Source: an uncultured Lachnospiraceae bacterium
GTDB taxonomy: Bacteria > Bacillota > Clostridia > Lachnospirales > Lachnospiraceae
Assembly: GCA_947164865.1 (NCBI GenBank)
Contig: CAMUYA010000004.1
Location: 1-64,000, forward strand
DNA length: 64,000 nt
Direction: 5' to 3'
Below are positions 15,794-24,502 of the stretch, piece after piece. Position 1 is the stretch's first letter, and every line of letters starts with the position of its first letter. Position numbers and translations under genes: made by a program. The notes under the pieces were generated by a model, which searched no databases, was not told the origin of the DNA, and saw only the letters and a list, made by a program, of their open reading frames with translations.

Positions 15794-18082
15794 ATGAAGA
15801 AGATAGCTATATTCTTTATAACGGTATTAACCATTTTCCTTATTGGATGCAGCGGAAATAATAAGACAGATATAGAAGAAAACACCCCTAAAGAGGTAAT
15901 ACAGAAAACAGATATCCTCACTGAAAAATGGGAAGCTCCATCGAACGAGATTATCAAGGCCGAGGGCTGGGAAATTGTTTCATATAAACCCGGAATTACA
16001 TCGGAAGAATATACGGATGGAGAATGCTTTGTAGAAAGTCTGGATGCATATGAAGATAAGCTTTATATGCTTTTCTGTATAGATAATTTAAGATTGATAG
16101 ATCCTGATAATATTGAGGAATACCATCAGCAGATCATGTTTAAAGAATTCGATACCGTAACTATGGAAAGCAGGATTTTCCATATTGATCCAGAATTGCC
16201 GGATGAAGTCTCGGTAATGCCGTTTTCTATAGATGCAGCCTCAGATCATGTAAATGTGTTTCTGAAAAAATATGAAGATGGACAAATATCCGGATACTCT
16301 ATGCTGACCTTTGATTTGGATGGAAATCTTATCAATACAAAGGAATACTCAAGTGTTGATGCAGAAGCTGAAAAAAGAGGTCTTTGTGATATTTTGGGAG
16401 CGGTAATCGGATGTGACGGAGAGAGTTTTTTATACGACACTGTCAACGGGGATATTTATGTTTCGGGAGAAGATAGCGATAGTTACATTAAAACGGAAAT
16501 GCCGGAAGGCATTAAAGCTGCCACATTAGATTATGCCGGAAAAAGCATCGGCGGCGTTCCCGTTTTTTATGCAGAAATCAACGGAGGGCGTAAACTTCTT
16601 TTTACTGTTTCGGACGGACAGCCGGTCAAGCTTTATGAAGGAGAGCTTGAAGCGGATAAAGTAAAACTTGATGATTACGGAAATGCCTTGATTCTATATG
16701 GACAGCGGTTGGGCATGTGGAATACGGACAATGGAAAACAGGAAGAATTATATCATTTTTCAGGTTTCAGCGCGCTTGATTGTCTCGAGATGATGAGAAA
16801 TACTGAGGGAGACATTATTGCGGTTTATCACAGTGGAAATAACAGTTATATATACAAGCTTAAAGACGATCCTGATTTTGAAATTACGGAGATTGTTCTT
16901 TTGTCCAATATGACAGACCAATACCTTTCAGACTGTGCTGCGGAATATATGAGAACACATCCCGGTGTGAAGATAGAATTGAAGGATATGGAAAAACGCG
17001 ATGGCCTGGAGTGGAATATCCTTGCCGAAGATATAAAGGCAGGAAAGGGGCCGGACTTAATCTATCTGAACAGAAGGCAGCTTACAGTTCTTAAGGAAGC
17101 ACAGATTCTGGAACCGTTGGATACGCTTATTTCCGATGATGTCAAAAAGAATATGTTTGAGGGAGCATATAAGTTTGGAGAATATGGAGACGAACATTAT
17201 GCTTTACCGATCAGTGCTTCTTTGAGTGCATATAAAGTAAACAGCAAGTTTGTTGACAGGCACAGCATGAAGCTTGGAGACTTGCTTGATTCCTTTGAAA
17301 GAGCACAGACAGGTTCCTCTGAAATAATGAGAGTAGAATCTATTTCCTATAATGCGGATGAAAGCCAGCTTTTATGGGATCTGTGCCTTGGAAATATTGA
17401 GGACAGTGAATTTGTTGATATCGAAAATGGAAAATGTTACTTTGAATCGGAAGGTTTTTACAGGCTGCTCAGGTTCTGTCGTGAGCACGCAGAAGTATCT
17501 TACGGAAAAGAATTGTCCGAAGATGAAATGATAGAGCAGGTACATGACGGTGAGGCTTTTCTTATGGCCGTAAACGGAATGGGGGACATTGCAGCATATT
17601 CAAGAATAAGCAGCAAGTTAGGTGAAGATTATACATATGTCATGCCTTCCGAAAATGGAAAGGAGGCAAGAATACAGGTTTATTGGGGCCTTGCACTCAA
17701 TAAAGAATCAAAGAACAAGGAGATAGCCACTGATTTTATAAATGCATTGTTAAGTGAAAGATACCAGCTTAATTACGGATCATGCTATGTAAGACGAGAT
17801 GTCATATTAAATAACCTTTACGAAAAATATGGTTCGTTTGAAAAGCCCGGAATATTGACTGAAAAAGGATTTATTCTCCTTGATAGCAAAAAGGACGGCT
17901 CATCATACGCGGATGAATTTATCACACTGATGGATAATGCGTCCCCGATTTCTCCTTACATTGAAATCCAGGATATTGTGATGGAGGAGGCAGGTGCATA
18001 CTTCTCCGGAGCAAAAGATGAGTATACAACCGCAAAGGTGATACAGAGCAGGGTGCAACTGTACCTGGATGAAAACAGATGA
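15794..18082 (+). CDS. large lipoprotein, propeller-like plus solute-binding-like (paralogue 3)
   Basis: A 762-residue lipoprotein with lipobox IGC (Cys near residue 19, FLIGC). Residues 60-370 are beta-rich with repeated 'FDLDGNLINTKEYSS'-type strands, consistent with a propeller. From about 375 on the pattern is that of an extracellular solute-binding protein: YLSDCAAEYMRTHPGVKIEL, IKAGKGPDLIYLNRRQL, ALPISASLSAYKVN. It ends KVIQSRVQLYLDENR. The 67-aa fragment at 19599-19802 matches its last 70 residues. No transport partners are encoded nearby. Confidence 0.78.
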   Translation: MKKIAIFFITVLTIFLIGCSGNNKTDIEENTPKEVIQKTDILTEKWEAPSNEIIKAEGWEIVSYKPGITSEEYTDGECFVESLDAYEDKLYMLFCIDNLRLIDPDNIEEYHQQIMFKEFDTVTMESRIFHIDPELPDEVSVMPFSIDAASDHVNVFLKKYEDGQISGYSMLTFDLDGNLINTKEYSSVDAEAEKRGLCDILGAVIGCDGESFLYDTVNGDIYVSGEDSDSYIKTEMPEGIKAATLDYAGKSIGGVPVFYAEINGGRKLLFTVSDGQPVKLYEGELEADKVKLDDYGNALILYGQRLGMWNTDNGKQEELYHFSGFSALDCLEMMRNTEGDIIAVYHSGNNSYIYKLKDDPDFEITEIVLLSNMTDQYLSDCAAEYMRTHPGVKIELKDMEKRDGLEWNILAEDIKAGKGPDLIYLNRRQLTVLKEAQILEPLDTLISDDVKKNMFEGAYKFGEYGDEHYALPISASLSAYKVNSKFVDRHSMKLGDLLDSFERAQTGSSEIMRVESISYNADESQLLWDLCLGNIEDSEFVDIENGKCYFESEGFYRLLRFCREHAEVSYGKELSEDEMIEQVHDGEAFLMAVNGMGDIAAYSRISSKLGEDYTYVMPSENGKEARIQVYWGLALNKESKNKEIATDFINALLSERYQLNYGSCYVRRDVILNNLYEKYGSFEKPGILTEKGFILLDSKKDGSSYADEFITLMDNASPISPYIEIQDIVMEEAGAYFSGAKDEYTTAKVIQSRVQLYLDENR

Positions 18083-18112
18083 TGGTTAAGTAAAGTACTT
18101 TGGCGGCGTAGT

Positions 18113-18250
18113 ATGAAAAAGATGGTCAGCATAACGAATTCACTCAGACTATTTTTTGAAACTGTGATTATATTTATCTCCATCTCAGGAAAAAATGTAG
18201 GGAATGTTTTGCCTTTTCGTATGGAATATGCTATCATTGAGAAGAACTGA
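18113..18250 (+). CDS. possible 45-aa peptide
   Basis: ATG at 18113 opens a short frame (MKKMVSITNSLRLFFETVII...) with one hydrophobic stretch, ending just before the nuclease gene. There is no clear ribosome-binding site. It could be a small membrane peptide or chance; low support. Confidence 0.2.
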   Translation: MKKMVSITNSLRLFFETVIIFISISGKNVGNVLPFRMEYAIIEKN

Positions 18251-18301
18251 TGTTCGAAATGACGCATTGAGGAGTATTATGCTTAGAAAGGCGGACTTAT
18301 T

Positions 18302-19414
18302 ATGACAAATGAAATTACTGTAAGTATGGAGAGTTTGTTTCAAAAAGCTGGTACTCTTATAGAAAAATCCAGAAATGCAATCGGATCTATTGCAAATATG
18401 CTAACTGTCTATACTAGCTTCCAAATAGGTAAATATATTGTGGAAGAAGAACAAAAGGGTGATGATAGAGCATCTTATGGTTCAAAGGTTCTTGACTCTT
18501 TGTCACAGTATTTGACGCAAAAGTATGGAAAAGGCTTTTCAAGAACAAACATAGCAAGTATGCGGAAATTCTATTTAGTATACAAAGAAAGGGATTCTTT
18601 AATTGTGCAATCAGGAATTGCACAATTACCGGATTTGCAAGACAGTGGAATTGTGCAGTCGGAAATCGCACAATTTACAATTAAGAATAATTGGCCCTTT
18701 AAACTAAGCTGGACACATTATCAAGTACTTATGAGAATTGAAAACGAGGAAGAACGGGCTTTTTATGAAGAAGAAGCTTTTCGCTCCGCATGGAATGTTA
18801 AAAATTTGAAACGACAGTATAATTCAAGCTTGTATGAACGCTTAGCACTCAGTAGAGATAAAGAAGATGTAATGCGTTTAGCTAATGAAGGTAATGTTCC
18901 ATATGAGCCTAAAGATATATTGCATACACCTTATGTTCTTGAATTTTCAGGTCTTGAAGACAAGGATGTATATCACGAGAGTGATTTGGAAAACGCTGTT
19001 CTGAGTAAGATGCAAGATTTTATGTTAGAGTTAGGGAAAGGCTTTTTGTTTGAAAAAAGACAGCGTAGATTTGTATTCAATGAAAAGAATTATTACTTGG
19101 ATTTGGTTTTGTACAATAGATATTTACAGTGCTATGTTCTTATAGATTTTAAGATTGATGAGCTAACTCATCAAGATTTAGGGCAAATGCAAATGTATGT
19201 AAATTACTATGACAGATATGAAAGGACAGAGAAAGAACGGCCAACCATTGGAATCTTAATGTGTAAGGAAAGTGATCAAGAGTTAGTGGAGTTGACGCTT
19301 CCTGAAAATAGCAATATATATGCTCAGGAATATAAGCTATATTTACCTGATAAAAAATTGCTTCAACAAAAGCTCCGGGAATGGGTTGACGAAGTAGATA
19401 ATAAAGGGAATTAA
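18302..19414 (+). CDS. YhcG/DUF1016-family PDDEXK-nuclease-like protein
   Basis: 370 residues with the two-part layout of the YhcG family: an N-terminal DUF1016 domain (residues about 10-180, with IGKYIVEEEQKGDDRASYGS and YGKGFSRTNIASMRKFY) and a C-terminal nuclease-like domain (about 200-360) with LELGKGFLFEKRQRRF, FNEKNYYLDLVLYNR and VLIDFKI. The family is often found in defence islands and near mobile elements; its biochemical role is not settled. The gene sits between a full lipoprotein gene and a fragment of the same family, as if it arrived by insertion. An in-frame palindromic repeat lies at residues about 100-125. Confidence 0.85.
   Translation: MTNEITVSMESLFQKAGTLIEKSRNAIGSIANMLTVYTSFQIGKYIVEEEQKGDDRASYGSKVLDSLSQYLTQKYGKGFSRTNIASMRKFYLVYKERDSLIVQSGIAQLPDLQDSGIVQSEIAQFTIKNNWPFKLSWTHYQVLMRIENEEERAFYEEEAFRSAWNVKNLKRQYNSSLYERLALSRDKEDVMRLANEGNVPYEPKDILHTPYVLEFSGLEDKDVYHESDLENAVLSKMQDFMLELGKGFLFEKRQRRFVFNEKNYYLDLVLYNRYLQCYVLIDFKIDELTHQDLGQMQMYVNYYDRYERTEKERPTIGILMCKESDQELVELTLPENSNIYAQEYKLYLPDKKLLQQKLREWVDEVDNKGN
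18601..18675 (+). repeat. in-frame tandem palindromes inside the YhcG-like gene
   Basis: Two copies 48 bp apart: aattgtgcaat-caggaattgcacaatt (18601-18627, 11-bp perfect arms) and a degenerate copy at 18649-18675. They encode IVQSGIAQ and IVQSEIAQ, so the unit is a 16-codon tandem repeat. Confidence 0.8.
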
Positions 19415-19494
19415 TGTACGTTTTGTCTATTTTGAACTATTACAAGGAAATTGGAGGGGGCTAGCTGTTTTTTCGGGTACCCCTCAGGTACCCC

Positions 19495-19525
19495 GGAGGT
19501 ATGTTGGTGCTGCAACCTCCTTTTT
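19495..19525 (+). terminator. probable terminator after the YhcG-like gene
   Basis: ggaggt (19495-19500) pairs with acctcc (19515-19520), followed by TTTTTA. A second palindrome, gggtacc-cctca-ggtaccc, lies just upstream at about 19475-19493. Confidence 0.5.
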
Positions 19526-19598
19526 ATCAGCATTTCCGGGGGCGGAAATTCGTTCAAGTCCCTTCTTTCAACTTGGCTCCAATGCGTCGGTTCCTCTT

Positions 19599-19802
19599 AT
19601 GGGCCGAAAGGATGGAACATCATATATTGATGAATTTATAAAGCTTATGGACAACGCAGTTCCAAGTTCGGTGTATTATGAGATCCAGGATATTGTTTTG
19701 GAAGAAACCGGTGCCTGTTTCTCGGGGGATAAAACCGAACAGGAAGTAGCCCATATCATCCAGAGCCGCGTGCAGCTGTATCTGGATGAGAATGGGCAGT
19801 AA
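19599..19802 (+). pseudogene. C-terminal fragment of a large-lipoprotein paralogue
   Basis: 67 codons (MGRKDGTSYIDEFIKLMDNA ... HIIQSRVQLYLDENGQ) that align with the last 70 residues of the 15794-18082 product, including the family tail. It has no signal peptide and no ribosome-binding site. The frame runs open a little further upstream without similarity. It is the stump of a fifth paralogue whose 5' part was lost, perhaps when the nuclease-like gene came in. Confidence 0.85.
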
Positions 19803-19810
19803 ACCTTAAC

Positions 19811-19902
19811 TCTACCGATAGTATACCAATCTCTACCAAAGATACTTTGTGCTTGCAATCAAAAGGATTTAATATATTGTTGAATTCCGTAATAATTAAT
19901 TG
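19811..19902 (+). repeat. intergenic repeat B, copy 1, with 21-bp-period motif
   Basis: These 92 bp match 24673-24764 with roughly ten differences. Both contain two TCTACC motifs exactly 21 bp apart (here at 19811 and 19832), then atactttgtgcttg. The spacing is that of LytTR-type binding sites. A promoter for the XRE gene at 19935 probably lies within (tatatt at 19873-19878). Confidence 0.65.
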
Positions 19903-19934
19903 CAACGCTAAATCAAGTCGGAGGTAAAAAGAGT

Positions 19935-20645
19935 ATGGATCAAGTAAAAATCGGACAGTTTATCCAGACATTAAGAAAAGAAAAAGGACTTACGCAAAAG
20001 GATCTTGCAGACAGAATAGGAGTAAGCGATAAAGCAGTATCCAAATGGGAAAATGGGCGGGGAATGCCGGATACCGCACTTTTAACGCCTATATGCAGAG
20101 AACTGGATGTCAGTATTAATGAATTATTAACAGCTGAAAGTATATCTTCAGAAGACTTTTCCGATAATGCCGAAAAGACCATCCTGGAACTGTATAAAAG
20201 GAATAACGACAAGAAAGGCTATGTTATACCGATAATAGTCGGATCAGTTTTGGCGGTACTGTCGATCATATATCTTACAAGTATCGTTTCTACAGGAATT
20301 ATAGAGGCTGTTCACAGATTATTGTCGCTGAATTCAATGATTTTTCTTCTTCTTATTTGTACGGCTACAGTCTTTATCTCGCATGCCCGTGGAATAAGGC
20401 AAGTCCTAAGAGCCATAAAAAGATCAGTGATCCCGGCAGGGATTTTACGAGCACTTGCGGGATTCATACATATATTGAAAGAAATTGATGTATATAAATC
20501 GGAAAGCATTTCGGATTTATCATGGAATTGGCAAGTGGTAAATGCCAGCAGTGCAAGTAACATTATCGTACTTATATACGCATTCGCTATTTATCTTATA
20601 GTTGCCGTGTGGATTACGGCGCTTGATAATAAAAGGGAAAAGTAA
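19935..20645 (+). CDS. XRE-family regulator with C-terminal membrane domain
   Basis: 236 residues. The N-terminal HTH is typical (QTLRKEKGLTQKDLADRIGV, SDKAVSKWENGRGMPDTALL; residues 8-60). A linker leads to about three hydrophobic segments (about 97-117, 130-150 and 210-232). Membrane-tethered XRE regulators of this build are common in Lachnospiraceae and may pass a membrane signal to DNA. The start has ggaggt 10 bp upstream. A terminator follows at 20653-20692, so the gene is monocistronic. Confidence 0.85.
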   Translation: MDQVKIGQFIQTLRKEKGLTQKDLADRIGVSDKAVSKWENGRGMPDTALLTPICRELDVSINELLTAESISSEDFSDNAEKTILELYKRNNDKKGYVIPIIVGSVLAVLSIIYLTSIVSTGIIEAVHRLLSLNSMIFLLLICTATVFISHARGIRQVLRAIKRSVIPAGILRALAGFIHILKEIDVYKSESISDLSWNWQVVNASSASNIIVLIYAFAIYLIVAVWITALDNKREK

Positions 20646-20652
20646 AGAAGAA

Positions 20653-20692
20653 AAGGCTTCGACTCCATAATGGAGAAGAAGCCTTGATTTTT
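20653..20692 (+). terminator. Rho-independent terminator
   Basis: aaggcttc (20653-20660) pairs with gaagcctt (20678-20685), with an inner ctccat/atggag stem, then gatttttaa. Confidence 0.8.
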
Positions 20693-20724
20693 AATGAAAA
20701 AGAAGAATTTAGTATTGATTGCGA

Positions 20725-21053
20725 TTAGATCTTGCTATGTCTATTCTGGCGAACATTCATAAAGCGCCTTACTTCCATAGTCTTTTTACCATTATCGTTA
20801 AGAACAACGTAGTATATGATGTAGTTCTTGACATAAATTCGGTAGTATAGAAGATCACGATCGTATGCTGAAGGAACAGGTTCAAATGAATCCGGTACAT
20901 CTTCAAGCCTACGGTTAATCGCGGCCTCTACTTCATCAAGAAGGTTATTTGCCGCATCAGGATTCTGCAGCTTAAATGCGATGTAAGATATTTCGTGATC
21001 GAGTTCTTCGTAAAATAAAGGAAGAAAGGAAAGGGCATATTTTGTTTAGCCAT
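20725..21053 (-). pseudogene. RelE/ParE-family toxin with a -1 frameshift near the start
   Basis: The minus strand encodes a near-complete RelE/ParE-type toxin: KYALSFLPLFYEELDHEISY, then IAFKLQNPDAANNLLDEVEA, DRDLLYYRIYVKNYIIYYVV and MEVRRFMNVRQNRHSKI. The only sensible start, ATG at 21053-21051 (reading MAKQN), is in another frame. A -1 shift at the run of four A's right after CAA would join them to MAKQKYALSF. The ATG overlaps the antitoxin stop by 8 bp, as in intact modules. It is most simply a one-base deletion that kills the toxin. Programmed slippage or a sequencing error cannot be excluded. Confidence 0.8.
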
Positions 21054-21309
21054 TTATTTTTCTCCTTAGTGAACCAAATACCTGATCTGAAGTAAGGCGG
21101 ACATCTGTTGAGGCGGCTGCCTTATCGGCTTCGTCCATAATACGTTCTTCCGGATTGATCAGTTCTGAGTAGGAGTCGATACTCATCACCACCATTGTTC
21201 CGTAACCGTTTTTGGTAAGGTAAACAGGATTTCCACTCTGAACAGTTTTTTCAATATCTGCGAAGTTGTTTCTTAAATCTGAAACCGGTCGTATCTGAAT
21301 TGTGCTCAT
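21046..21309 (-). CDS. type II antitoxin, Phd/YefM family
   Basis: 87 residues starting MSTIQIRPVSDLRNNFADIE, with VYLTKNGYGTMVVMSIDSYS, the canonical Phd/YefM DNA-binding half, and a C-terminal tail (DVRLTSDQVFGSLRRKING) that would wrap the toxin. It is transcribed leftward ahead of the frameshifted RelE/ParE-type toxin and overlaps that gene's start codon. Repeats upstream (21328-21372) are the likely operator. Confidence 0.9.
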   Translation of the reverse strand: MSTIQIRPVSDLRNNFADIEKTVQSGNPVYLTKNGYGTMVVMSIDSYSELINPEERIMDEADKAAASTDVRLTSDQVFGSLRRKING

Positions 21310-21327
21310 AATAATATCCCTTTCCGT

Positions 21328-21372
21328 ATTAATATCATAATTTTATCATAATTTGTTCATTAATATGATAAT
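21328..21372 (-). promoter_or_regulatory. putative antitoxin operator/promoter
   Basis: Direct repeats attaatatcataat (21328-21341) and attaatatgataat (21359-21372), 31 bp apart, with an extra atcataattt half-repeat between them. On the minus strand the block contains a taaaat -10-like hexamer. It fits autoregulation by the Phd-type antitoxin. Confidence 0.5.
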
Positions 21373-21466
21373 AGCAGAGAATAAAGGGAAAATCAAGTAT
21401 GCCTTAAAAAGGATGTATCAGATGCTTCGCCTTTTTCTTATATCTATAATACTTCCAACTTGTTGA

Positions 21467-23722
21467 TTATCGCTCATTCAACATAAGCTGAACCCTGCTC
21501 TGGATTATCTTCGCGACATCTCCTTCAGACTTAAACCCGGAAAAATAGCTCTCACTTTCCTCTTCTATGATCCGGGTTACAGTCGGGTAATACTCGTATT
21601 TACTATCCGCTTCCCCAACAAGTGATCTTATCACGTCACAATCCTCCGATGAGGCAGCATAAACCACGGTGGACGTCCCACTGTCATAATAATAGTTTTT
21701 TGGTATTTTGCTTTCCATACCATCCTCGTCGGTAATATATGTATCCAATTGTGCCTCTGAAAGCTGTTTCTCAAATAAATCTTTAACCACTGAAAAACCT
21801 CTTTCATCTGAGTAGTTAACCAGATAGAATTTAAGAAAGTCACCAGCCACATCCTTTACATCTGATTTGGCTGTTATCGCCAATCTTGCACCCATTGATC
21901 CCACTGCAACTCCCGTTCCGTGACTTGTCGGATAACCTATAAAGCATATATCTTCTCCGAACAGTTCTTTCTGAATCTGGTAATCAGAGACATTGCCAAT
22001 ACGTACACAGCTTGCAATTATCTCTCCTTCGGTAATTCTTTGAAGCAATCCCTTATCACCTGTATTCTCCATCTCTCTGTATGCTTTTACGAACCGTAAT
22101 AATTCTTTGAACTCTCTATCATTAAAATCACACTTCATTTTATTCCAGTCAATAAAATCATCCATAAGCTGGTTGCTTAATCTGATTATGTCGGGTTCAT
22201 CTGCAAAAGAAAGATTATATATCGCTTCAGGCCCTACATTATTCTCTGAAAGAATGCGACTGTATTCGTCAAATGATAATCCATTTTGAGTCCCCATCTT
22301 TGAACCTTTTGCCACAACCGTGTATATTGCAAATTCCGGTGCTACTGAATAAAGGCATCCATCTATTTCATATGGTTCAATGGCAGATCCTATCAGTTTA
22401 TCTTTTGAAAACTCATCAGTATCCATCAAGCTGTACAAATCACATATAATGCCTTTATCAGCATATACCATCTCGTCTTCAACGGTATTTACCATAATAA
22501 TATCCGGTATATTACCACTAATAAGTTCAAGTGAAAAACGTTTTTTTGCGTCTTCGTAATCGTTTCCTTCTATCAGATAATCTATTGTCTTTATATAATA
22601 ATCTTCGTTGCTTCCATTATACGCTGCAATCAGCCTTTGAAGTTCCGGGTCAAAATCAAAGCCTGCACCGGCAAGATAAACCACCTTTTTATTACTTTTC
22701 CCTTGAATTATGTGATAATACTTTTCGGATGTGATTATATCAATGCAATTCTCTGAATATTCCACCTGCACTATTTCTTCCTGGAAAATACCAAAATCAG
22801 ACAATGCAGCGAGCTTGTCACAAATACCATGCTTCAAATTATATGAAAGAATATAGCCATCCTTCACATAGTATATATCATCATTGATAATTCTCGAACA
22901 ATAATTCAAAGCAGAATATAAGGGAGTGATTTCTGAAAGCTCCTCTCGTTCAATCACTTTACCGTTACGATCCATAACCTCTTTATACCAGCCGGTTTCG
23001 CCCGAAGCAATAAGGACCAGGTTGTCTCCTTCACATCCATAAGCCATGATCTGATCGGGTACGTGCAAACAAAACTGTTCAATATCTCCGTTCAGGGAGA
23101 AGAACTTATTTGTTTTGAAAAAACTGTCATCTCCACTATCCGCCAATCTCTCAAGCCCGGAGTCACTGGATTTTACGTATACCTCGTACCATATATAATC
23201 ATTTCCTACACCTTTAATTGATGCCACTGCATTCGGTTTTAAAAAATCATTATAAACATTACCAACATCAGGAGAAACAATCTCTGTGATCTCACCATCA
23301 TTTGAAACAAGATATGTCAAAAGTGCATTCTCTATTGAAACGACCAAATAAGCGTTATCATTTTTAGCACTTAATAGAGTAAATCTCTCGCCTTCAATTG
23401 ATATAGTGTTTTCAAATATTACACAGCCGTCTGTTTTATTGTATACTCTCAAGTGGATCCCATCTTCATTTTCAGACACCGTAAATATACTATCTCCCGA
23501 AACAACCGCAGATTCAAAAGCATCAAGCTCAGTCTCATAATCAGCATAATATATCTTTAAGTTCTCTCTATTTTCATTTGAAAAAACGTTAGAAGAATTA
23601 TCAAGAGCATAACGGCTCTTTTCCACCCTGTTTTTCCCTTCACTGCATCCGGAAACAATAAGTAAAAGTAGCATAATAAAGAGAATAGATCCAATTTTTT
23701 TATATTTACGATTATTTTCCAT
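21467..23722 (-). CDS. large lipoprotein, propeller-like plus solute-binding-like (paralogue 4)
   Basis: About 751 residues from ATG at 23722 (MENNRKYKKIGSILFIMLLL, lipobox VSGC). A TTG 9 bp upstream is possible but less likely. The first half is beta-rich. The second half is solute-binding-like (LQRLIAAYNGSNEDYYIKTI, LISGNIPDIIMVNTVEDEMV, ICFIGYPTSHGTG). It ends KIIQSRVQLMLNER. It is the only paralogue on the minus strand. Its ATG overlaps the stop of the VanZ-like gene by one base (TAATG), so the two are translationally coupled, a partner the other paralogues lack. Confidence 0.78.
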   Translation of the reverse strand: MENNRKYKKIGSILFIMLLLLIVSGCSEGKNRVEKSRYALDNSSNVFSNENRENLKIYYADYETELDAFESAVVSGDSIFTVSENEDGIHLRVYNKTDGCVIFENTISIEGERFTLLSAKNDNAYLVVSIENALLTYLVSNDGEITEIVSPDVGNVYNDFLKPNAVASIKGVGNDYIWYEVYVKSSDSGLERLADSGDDSFFKTNKFFSLNGDIEQFCLHVPDQIMAYGCEGDNLVLIASGETGWYKEVMDRNGKVIEREELSEITPLYSALNYCSRIINDDIYYVKDGYILSYNLKHGICDKLAALSDFGIFQEEIVQVEYSENCIDIITSEKYYHIIQGKSNKKVVYLAGAGFDFDPELQRLIAAYNGSNEDYYIKTIDYLIEGNDYEDAKKRFSLELISGNIPDIIMVNTVEDEMVYADKGIICDLYSLMDTDEFSKDKLIGSAIEPYEIDGCLYSVAPEFAIYTVVAKGSKMGTQNGLSFDEYSRILSENNVGPEAIYNLSFADEPDIIRLSNQLMDDFIDWNKMKCDFNDREFKELLRFVKAYREMENTGDKGLLQRITEGEIIASCVRIGNVSDYQIQKELFGEDICFIGYPTSHGTGVAVGSMGARLAITAKSDVKDVAGDFLKFYLVNYSDERGFSVVKDLFEKQLSEAQLDTYITDEDGMESKIPKNYYYDSGTSTVVYAASSEDCDVIRSLVGEADSKYEYYPTVTRIIEEESESYFSGFKSEGDVAKIIQSRVQLMLNER

Positions 23723-24333
23723 TAATCCCAAACACCAAAAGGCAGTTTACCTATACCATAAATAATCAGGCATCCCAAATATGCTCCAAATGTATTCAAT
23801 ATAACATCGTCTATATCAAAGCTACGGCCGATAAAAAGCTGACAAATTTCAATTAAGAGTGAAGCAATCGCGGCTATAAGTATATAAATCCATATTTTCT
23901 TATACTTCTCATCCACCAATGGAAGGAAGAATCCTATAGGAATAAAAATAGCGATATTCCCTAATACATTCAACATACCGGCGGCTCTTACATCTCCTTC
24001 CCTTGATGAAATCATTTCATACATATATTGGATAATGCTTCTGAATGGTATAATATTCGCCGAACGCGCCCCATAATGAGGCGTATATATATCAATGCTT
24101 AACCTCGCATCACGTAATTCACCCGTAGCGCTAATCAATTCTATTTCAATATTTGGAAATGCAGTTTGTGAAAATAGTGCCAACATGTAACCGCCAAAGA
24201 CTGTTATGAGAATTCTTTTTTTGATATTCGTCTTTCTTTTAATGCTAATAAAGCAACTGATAATAAATGATATAAGCGAGCCTAAAACAAAGTATGGAAT
24301 CACATCTATTATATACATTTCTAGCAGTGACAT
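23722..24333 (-). CDS. VanZ-like family membrane protein
   Basis: 203 residues with about five membrane helices and the VanZ-family pattern: NIIPFRSIIQYMYEMI in the middle, NVLGNIAIFIPIGFFLPLV, then LIEICQLFIGRSFDIDDVIL near the C-terminus. The family name comes from a low-level teicoplanin-resistance protein; most members have no known function. I start it at 24333 (MSLLEMYIID), which has cctggagaaaag upstream, rather than at the far longer open frame that reads antisense through the repeat. A 12-bp hairpin lies directly before its ribosome-binding site. Confidence 0.82.
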   Translation of the reverse strand: MSLLEMYIIDVIPYFVLGSLISFIISCFISIKRKTNIKKRILITVFGGYMLALFSQTAFPNIEIELISATGELRDARLSIDIYTPHYGARSANIIPFRSIIQYMYEMISSREGDVRAAGMLNVLGNIAIFIPIGFFLPLVDEKYKKIWIYILIAAIASLLIEICQLFIGRSFDIDDVILNTFGAYLGCLIIYGIGKLPFGVWD

Positions 24334-24344
24334 TTCTTTTCTCC

Positions 24345-24383
24345 AGGATAGCCGTCTTATCTGCATGCCACGACGGCTATCCT
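24345..24383 (-). promoter_or_regulatory. 12-bp hairpin next to the VanZ-like ribosome-binding site
   Basis: Perfect inverted repeat aggatagccgtc / gacggctatcct (24345-24356 and 24372-24383) with a 15-base loop. In the minus-strand transcript its 3' arm ends next to the ggag of the ribosome-binding site. No T-run follows, so it is not a simple terminator. Confidence 0.7.
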
Positions 24384-24502
24384 TAAACAACTTGTTATTT
24401 AGAACATAACTACAAACAAATGTTAATATCTCATTATAGCTGTTACAATATGGTTTGAACGAAAAGACATAAAACTGCTGTTTTTGGTTGATTTCGGAGA
24501 TA

